Below are positions 1 to 64,000 of a stretch of DNA of 64,000 bases, one piece after another. Positions within the stretch are counted from its first letter, which is position 1. Every line of letters starts with the position of its first letter. The stretch comes from Anoplopoma fimbria. Its lineage: Eukaryota; Chordata; Actinopteri; Perciformes; Anoplopomatidae. The DNA is taken from NCBI RefSeq assembly GCF_027596085.1, contig NC_072453.1:11186606-11250605 (forward strand), in the 5' to 3' direction. The notes below the pieces were generated by a model, which was not told where the DNA came from, did no database searches, and saw nothing but the letters and a program-made list of their open reading frames with translations. Made by a program: the position numbers and the translations under genes.

Positions 1-392
1 GTCTCCTGTTCGGCTGTGAAAGTGTGTGTTCTTCCTCCACGGTGTGGTTCTCTTTCAGTCCTGCAAAATACAAATACTGTGAGCACACTGTATTCTATTG
101 ATATGCAGTATTACAGTACACAAGGCAAATAGATTTCGTACCTGTTCTCCATCCTGAAGGTTCTAATGATGGCAGCAACTGTGAAGCGGCTGAGATTTGG
201 TTGGACCCTCTGGCCAGCCTCCCTCATGCTCAAACCATGGTTGAGCACATGGTCTACCACAGTGGCCCGAATCTCATTAGAGATGACCGTTCTCCTTCTT
301 CTTTCTCCTCCTCCTTCTTCTCCTTGTCCTCCTCCTCCTCTCACTCTTACCCCTCTCCTTCTCTGGTTGTCGATCTCTTCAAAGTTCTCCAT
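1..392 (-). CDS. IS630/Tc1-like transposase, 5' part, two exons (partial)
   Basis: On the minus strand an ATG at 392 opens a reading frame running to 142. After an Arg/Gly/Glu-rich leader it contains a helix-turn-helix-like stretch with motifs VVDHVLNHGLSMREAGQRV and FTVAAIIRTFRMENR, typical of the N-terminal DNA-binding domain of fish IS630/Tc1-type DDE transposases. At 142/141 the frame meets a donor (AACAG|GTACG). An acceptor (TTTTGCAG) ends at 61, and the frame resumes at 60-1 with an RGGR basic stretch, so the arginine codon is split AG|G. The inferred intron is 81 bases (61-141). The catalytic DDE domain would lie beyond the left edge. No stop interrupts the visible part, but integrity and activity cannot be judged. 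The family assignment rests on remembered similarity. It lies antisense to the receptor gene and is probably a mobile element sitting in its intron. Confidence 0.7.
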
Positions 393-1707
393 TGTTCACC
401 AAACAAAACAGAGGCTCAAGGCACTTTTATGCTGCAGTCCTGATTGCAAATTGCTCAACAGACCTGAATGTTTAGAGATTTGAATATTTGTGTGTTGTAG
501 GTTGATGCTTTGAGATTTTACTTGAGAAGTGTGTGCAACAACTGAACATTGTGTGTAGTGTTTTGACAACAAGGTGATGTGTAATTGACATCAGAGTGTA
601 AAGAAGGAAAGTCAGAGTCTAATGCAGATAAGGGAGTGTGAAGTAGTGCCAAATTGGGTCGAGCGATTGGTACATGAAGTGAAGGTTGTGCAAATTGTGC
701 CGAATTTTCGCTTTTTGTGTGTTAACAACTGAGAAAAACTGTAATAGAAGCGAACAGATGCCAATTAAAACACCTGTAGAGTTCGAGACTTTGAGAGAAT
801 AGAGAGTGGTAGTGTTCCAGTAATGAGAAGGAGGTGAGGACAGTAATTAACCGGAGAGGAAACCGGCAGAGAGACACCCAGCGGTTAGAACGAGTCTGTG
901 AAGCAGCAGCTGTCAGCTTTGATAAGAGGAACGCTTGTTAACGTCTGCAGTCAACACCGAAGCTGCTGCGGACATTTACAGAATAAAAGGATCTGGATGT
1001 GTTTGCTTTCTGAAACAACTTGAAACCGAAAGTAAAAGGAACAGAAGAATGTTTATAGATAAAGGCTTGAGAATTTAGATTCCTTTATGACTTATTTTTA
1101 TGCAGGTTAATATAATTTTTTCTCTCGATGGTGTCAGAGGTGATGATGTGGAGATTGAAATCAGTTGTTAAAGTCTGATTGGTTGAAAAGCAGGAAGAGA
1201 CCGATGTGACTGTGTATTAGTCATCTTCCTGGTTAACCTTTTCTGAAACGCCATTTAGCAAATATCACCTGCGGGCGTGATATTTATTTTTCAAAGTTCA
1301 ACAGATTTTCCTCTGAACTCCAAGAAAACAGCCGACAGGATTCTAAAACATGTTTTCTTTAAACAACCGCCAAAACTTCACCCTTTATCGCAGCCAGAAG
1401 CTTTAAAAAATAGCGTACGGTTCTCATCTTTCCGACAGTCCACAAAACTGAACATATCATGTGTGACGACTGCTTCTGTCAGAAAAAGCAATCGGAACAA
1501 ATCTTAAAATTGTGATTTTTCATCAAAAACAAAAAAATTAAAAATCTTGCCCCCCAAAAAAAACGTTTTCTTTAACTAGATTCTGTTAAAACATTACATT
1601 CTGAGCTCCTCAGTTAAACTATGAAGCCATGATTGATTCATCTGAGACAAACAGTCATGTGACCAAAAATCTGTGAAACTTTGACTTAGCTTCAGGCTGC
1701 TGAACAC

Positions 1708-1849
1708 AGAGAGGAGAGGAGAAGAGAGGAGAAGAGAAGAGAAGAGAAGAGAAGAGAGGAGAAGAGAGGAGAGAAGAGGAGAAGAGAAGAGAAGAGAAGA
1801 GAGGAGAAGAGAGGAGAGGAGAAGAGAGGAGAAGAGAGGAGAGGAGAGG
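1708..1849. repeat. GA-rich minisatellite (GAGAGGAGAA-like units)
   Basis: A pure purine run of about 140 bases is built from variably ordered GAGAG, GAAGA and GGAGA blocks. Open frames on the other strand read as Ser/Leu repeats and are artefacts of low complexity. Confidence 0.9.
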
Positions 1850-2516
1850 TTGTACAAATGTAAATAGTTCAATATTTAATGCAACTAGAGCCTCCATTTT
1901 TTCCTAACATTGTCAACACTTGTGGACACTTGTAAAAATATATAGAAGTAAGGATATATAGGATATTTCATTGTTTTTGTTTTTCTATGACTTATGTCAT
2001 TATAACTATTATTCTGCACTAAAGACATGTTTGAGTTCTTTCTACTTCTACGTCATGATTGTTATATTTCTATAGAGACAAAGGACTTTTATATGCAGTG
2101 GAAATCAAGAAAAAATGTGACAAAAGCAAAAATGCCTAAAACTGGTTCAGAGGGTTAAAGTCACAAATACATAGATGTCAGCAACAACGAGTTATGTTTT
2201 TATTCCTACGACTAGGGTGGGTAAAGATTCTCAGAGTGCCATCCTTACTTTTAATTACTTGATTTTGACAAGAAGTATCTGTCTGTTTGAGTCACACACT
2301 TATAAAAGAATAACAAGGACACGAGCAGGATTCATATTGAGTGTAAATATTCAACAAGACTAACAGCTTTCAGGCTGCAATCAGACACAAATGAGCTTTG
2401 AGCTAAATACAAAAATGAGCTAATTAGCAATAAACACACAAGTAGAGCTGTGGGCTGATGGGAAAGTTACTGCAGGTTTTCAGTCATAAATCAAAGTATT
2501 GCAGAAGGATGATGGT

Positions 2517-2627
2517 GCTGGATGAAAAGTTAACCAAAGTTGTTGGATTTCATCCTGAGGGGAGCATGAATGTGTGAAATTAATTTAACAGCAATCCATC
2601 CAAAAGTTTTTGAGATATTTCAGTAAA
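2517..2627 (-). repeat. Dispersed fish repeat, family A, fragment
   Basis: The stretch includes GGGGAGCATGAATGTGTG, then CAATCCATCCAAAAG and a GAGATATTTCAGT-like end. Its reverse complement resembles 29960-30085 and, more weakly, 25425-25520, so it is one of three related copies in this window. The repeat class is unknown. Confidence 0.55.
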
Positions 2628-3604
2628 AAAAGTCACCTGAGAAAAGAGCCGGGAACCCGTTAGTGGTCTGAGGAGTTACAATGTTGGTAAAGTGTCATTA
2701 AATCAATATAATCATATCTATTTAAATGAAGTCTTACTGACATGTGATTGTCCCCGTGTTATATGTCTCCGTGGTGCATTCAAAGACCTGTCGTCCAGGA
2801 AATTACCCCTGAAAAGAGAGAAAAAGAGCCTTTTACAAGCGTGTCACACTCATGCTTTTCTTGTCAGGATTTCTTTGTTATCGAGGAACATAAGTTTGTG
2901 TCAAAGTTGTGTCTTAAAGCGTGTTGGATGTGAAACAAAAACCTCGTTACCTGAACCAGTTTGTCCTGGTCGAGATGAAAACGTACTGTAACCGTTAACG
3001 ACACCAGCAGCTCTCTTTGAAATGCAAATCAGACGCTCTGTATGAACAAGAGCAGCTCCAGGTCACATGACAGCTGCTCCAGGTGTGGCGGTTAAACAAT
3101 TCATCTGTATCGATGGCTAAATCCATCACAGCCTTGTTTCTGGTTTCTTTATCTTTATGTCACAACCAAACCTTGTTAGGCTGCAGGTAACGAGAGCCGG
3201 GGATCAGACCGTAAAAGCCTCTTTGAAAAATATTCACACTGATAATAAATGAACTCCAAACTCTCATTTATTTGAATTAAGAGCAGCAGATTGTAAAAAA
3301 AACTGGTTATATTTGAATAAATTGCTCCGAGAGGCGACACAGAGGTAGAGTTTCACTGTTTATATTCTCAAACTTTACCGTTTATTTTATAATTACTTAC
3401 ACTGATTAAACTGTACTCATAGTTTATTATTTTTATCCTTGAACAAAGAAAAAAACAATAAACATTTGCTGGTGATCTTATTTATATTTTAGAATTGTTG
3501 CACATTTCTTTTCCAGCCTGGTCTATAAACCATCATCAATCATGTTTCTCCCTAATTACAAAGTCCTCTGAAGTCTCTGTAGGCGGGAGGATCGAATCAA
3601 ATAA

Positions 3605-3672
3605 ATAAAACACAGGACTTAAACTCAGGAGACCACTGTACGTGTCCTGGATGAAGTCGAAAGTCAACATAT
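3605..3672 (+). repeat. Dispersed fish repeat, family B, fragment
   Basis: It matches the start of the longer copy at 28140-28420 (AACACAGGACTT then a GGAGACC motif, then GTCAAC). Other relatives are at 21985-22300 (inverted), 43285-43470 and 57755-57960. Confidence 0.5.
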
Positions 3673-6049
3673 AAAAAATGGACCGTATGTTTTTTATTTT
3701 ATTCTTTTTATTTTATTTTATTTTATTTTATTTTAGAGACATAATTCAGAATGCAGTACGTACATGTCGTTGTGGGGGAACATAATTTAGTCGGACACAG
3801 GCTTGTTTCTATAGATATCTATATACCCCACCAAACCGTGGGCGAGTTGCATTGTGGGAAATGAAGACCTTGTCTGAAGTGTCCTTTTGTTTTAGGAAAC
3901 ATCAGGACAACTTTCACATATTTTATCTCACTTGTGCTGAAGATCTGAGAACAGATAAGTTGTTTTCTCCGTCTTTAATCCGTCTCGTCCAACAGAGTTG
4001 TTTTCTGTAACGAGCCTCCAGCAGTGGACGGACGTTTAGTGTCTAACAGCATATTGATGACAAACTCCTCCACATGCCATGTTTTCTATTATCTGAAGCC
4101 TCATTTCTTCTAAATGAGCTGCAGTAAAAACCGTATACTCTGTCCCCTCTCAGCATCCTCTGGATCCCATCTTTCCCATCAACATTACGTGTTCCTGAAG
4201 GTTACATTGCACTCGTTCTCAGAAAATAACCGCCGTCCAAACCTCTTATCTGATTCCCGTGATCCTTGGCTCACATCCCATTCTTCCGCCTGTGTCTGAA
4301 TGCAGGTCATTACCTGTAATATCACATCCATTTCAGCTCCTCCACTTCTGTGGTTGAGAGGTGCCAGAAAGCAGTTTGAATATTGATTGTCTCTCAATGG
4401 AGGCCGAGCTGCGATGTAAAACACGGCGGAACAATAAAACGAAAAACCGTCTTCAGAGTTTCATCTGTCGTCTCGTTTCCCTCAAACATCACAAAGCAAG
4501 TATTTTCTTCAAATAGTGAAGAAGTCAAGCTGATATAATAACTTAATATCCAGTCTGTGTGGTTTAGGACTTATAAAGCTCAATATGTTTAGAAACATTT
4601 GAAGATTCCACAGAGTTAGGGAAGAAATCAAGCTCTATAAAGTTTAGTGTGAAGAACTTAAAAGTCCTGACCTTAACTTTTGCGTTTTTATTCAGTTTAC
4701 TTTGTGTCTATTTGAACAGGAAGGGCATCAAAACGTCAACAGGTTTTTGACAAAACTCTCTCACCACAAGTTCCATTGAGAGCTTTCGATAATACTACAC
4801 GATCTTCCTCAGCAGGTGGAGTTTTTACCAGTTTTCAAGGAATTGTAGATGTTTAAATTTCCATTTTTCAAAAGTATGGTGCTTTTTCTTTCAGTTTGTT
4901 CCTGTGGCAACCCCATGTGACCAAATGATTCAAAAATTCATCATGCCTAGCGATGTTGACGCCATCGTATGTTATGGACATCGCGGTTCCTCACTGCTGC
5001 ATTGCATTGTGGGATATTAAAAGCCCGCGTATTGTCCAGTGTTTGCATACTGTGATATTACACCAGAAAAAAGTATATAATTCAAATCCAATTGGTTTCA
5101 TACTAAGATTTTGGACATCCTGTAGTATCTCACAGAGTGTTTAAATGCTAAATAGCATGTTAGCATTAAACTTTGGTGTTTTTCTTTGTGTTCTTAGGTG
5201 AAGTGAAGTAAAAACATCTCAGCAGACAGATTCTTAATGTCTTGACAGGCAATTACAGGACCTGTTTTGACTCTAAACCCTTTAACCTGAGATCATTTTT
5301 TTAGACCGTCTCCTATAAATGAGCTGCAGATCTGTGTGACGGTTGTTTACGACCACTGGTTCTTATTTTTAATTGGCCAGTAGAAACCAAAATACAGAAA
5401 AAGGCCACAAAAGTGGAATTTTTCTTCAAGCTGAAGAAAACAAACGGAGCAATTAGACGGGACTGTTGTTGAAGTCGTTGACTGTAATTACGTTTGGTGT
5501 TATTAAGCTAAGCATAATAAAACTAATATTGTTCATACATTATGTTCAAACTTTATTGAGGTTATCTATAATTGCACCTGACAGGAAATAATTGGGTTTC
5601 TGAGCGTCAAATTAATTAAACATGTTCATCAATGAAGGAAGCTTCTATATGAATCGTTCAGCCTGTCCGGATCCGACTCTGTCGTTTGTTTGTTTGTTTG
5701 TGTGAAAACTTCCTGATCACTGCTCTTTATTCATTGGCTATAGGAATAAAACATAATTTAAGTTTATCAGGTGTTGTGTTGACGTTTCTCAGTGGTAAAA
5801 AACAAACATTTGAACGCACCTCACAGAACGTAAAAAAAATGGCTTCTGCCTTTCAGGAAGTTTGAATCAGTCGACAGGAAAACTTTACTGCAATGAACCA
5901 CTATGTAGATCACAGTTTAACACCATTATATCTTAAATTACACAATAAAGAACAAAGTAACAGACCATGAATTCTCACTCTTTTCTTTAATCTGTAAAAG
6001 TGCTTATTTCCCAACTACAGAAACATGACCTTCACTTTTGTCCCTGCAG

Positions 6050-63547
<57,498 letters not shown>

Positions 63548-64000
63548 AGGAGAGAGGTTTAGGAAAGTAGAGTTAGTGTTGGAGAGCTTCGGGCACAGAG
63601 GGTGGCGAGATAGGACAGAGTAGCTAGATGTGCTTTGTGCCACATCAGCCCAGGCCACTGATTGAAATCAAATTTGGTCTTTTATTATTACCCCTCCTCC
63701 ATTTTTTTATTTTACCCGTCCATCGCTCCCCAACCACCTCGTCCTAAACTTACAGACACCAGAGCTCATCTGTTTTTGTATGGTATATTCTCTAAACCAC
63801 ACGAAGCACACAGCATACTTGGCCATTACTTTTTACTAATACACTCATAAAACCAGAGCTTCTCGATCCATTCGGGAACCCTTTTTCTTTGGCTTGATGC
63901 ATACCCTCGAGGCCTTAGTCAAACAGTGTCAAAAGAGCCCAGCAATTTAGGATGTGGCTATTAGCATGTGCTGCATGTTTCCCAGCAAACCCCCCTGTTA
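63548..64000 (+). other. 3' UTR or start of a further intron
   Basis: No AATAAA polyadenylation signal and no further exon were recognised. GC content falls after the stop codon. Confidence 0.6.

Larger units (their letters stand above)
393..6049 (+). other. Intron upstream of the first visible receptor exon
   Basis: No receptor exon was found here. The exon expected to precede the EISD exon (ending near a WVFVNE-like motif in mammals) must be to the left of the window. The stretch holds the probable 5' flank of the transposase element, a GA minisatellite (1708-1849), a (TTTTA)n run at about 3697-3735, and fragments of dispersed fish repeats near 2517-2627 and 3605-3672. The rest is AT-rich sequence with no feature I can support. 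The intron ends at a good acceptor (TCCCTGCAG, 6041-6049). Confidence 0.75.

Overview
The window is a piece of teleost fish nuclear genome, probably from a percomorph-type fish. It is AT-rich non-coding DNA with short GC-rich exons bounded by GT..AG splice sites, very long CA/TG microsatellites and many dispersed repeats of fish type. Nothing prokaryotic, no RNA gene and no CRISPR array was seen.

The main content is the 3' two thirds of one plus-strand gene, a delta-type ionotropic glutamate receptor best matched to GRID1 (GluD1). Eleven exons lie between 6050 and 63547 and join in frame without a stop to give 655 codons. They cover the end of the amino-terminal domain (exons 1-3 as numbered here), the linker and ligand-binding half S1 (exons 4-7), M1 and the pore loop (exon 7), M3 (exon 8), ligand-binding half S2 (exons 9-11) and M4 with a cytoplasmic tail (exon 11). 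The upstream exons (signal peptide and first roughly 270 residues) lie to the left of the window. I cannot say whether this is the a or b paralogue. Three features stand out: histidine at the pore Q/R/N site, tyrosine in place of the usual phenylalanine in the SYTANLAAF motif, and an open terminal exon that ends in a class I PDZ-type C-terminus (TQL) much earlier than the mammalian protein.

At the extreme left edge, on the minus strand, is the 5' part of an intron-containing IS630/Tc1-like transposase gene (two exon pieces, 81-base intron). The rest is intronic: 1-6049 (incoming intron), then introns of about 4.0, 4.9, 17.5, 2.8, 1.0, 0.15, 3.4, 9.1, 4.6 and 8.1 kb. They hold (CA)n/(TG)n arrays, a pyrimidine-rich to purine-rich switch at 7160-8412, GAA tracts, several minisatellites, a degraded LINE reverse transcriptase fragment and at least six dispersed repeat families present in two to five copies inside this one gene. 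Some copies sit in inverted orientation on either side of exons (exons 2-3; exon 9), and exon 8 is tightly bracketed by complementary TG and CA repeats. These arrangements could influence splicing or circular RNA formation, but that is inference.
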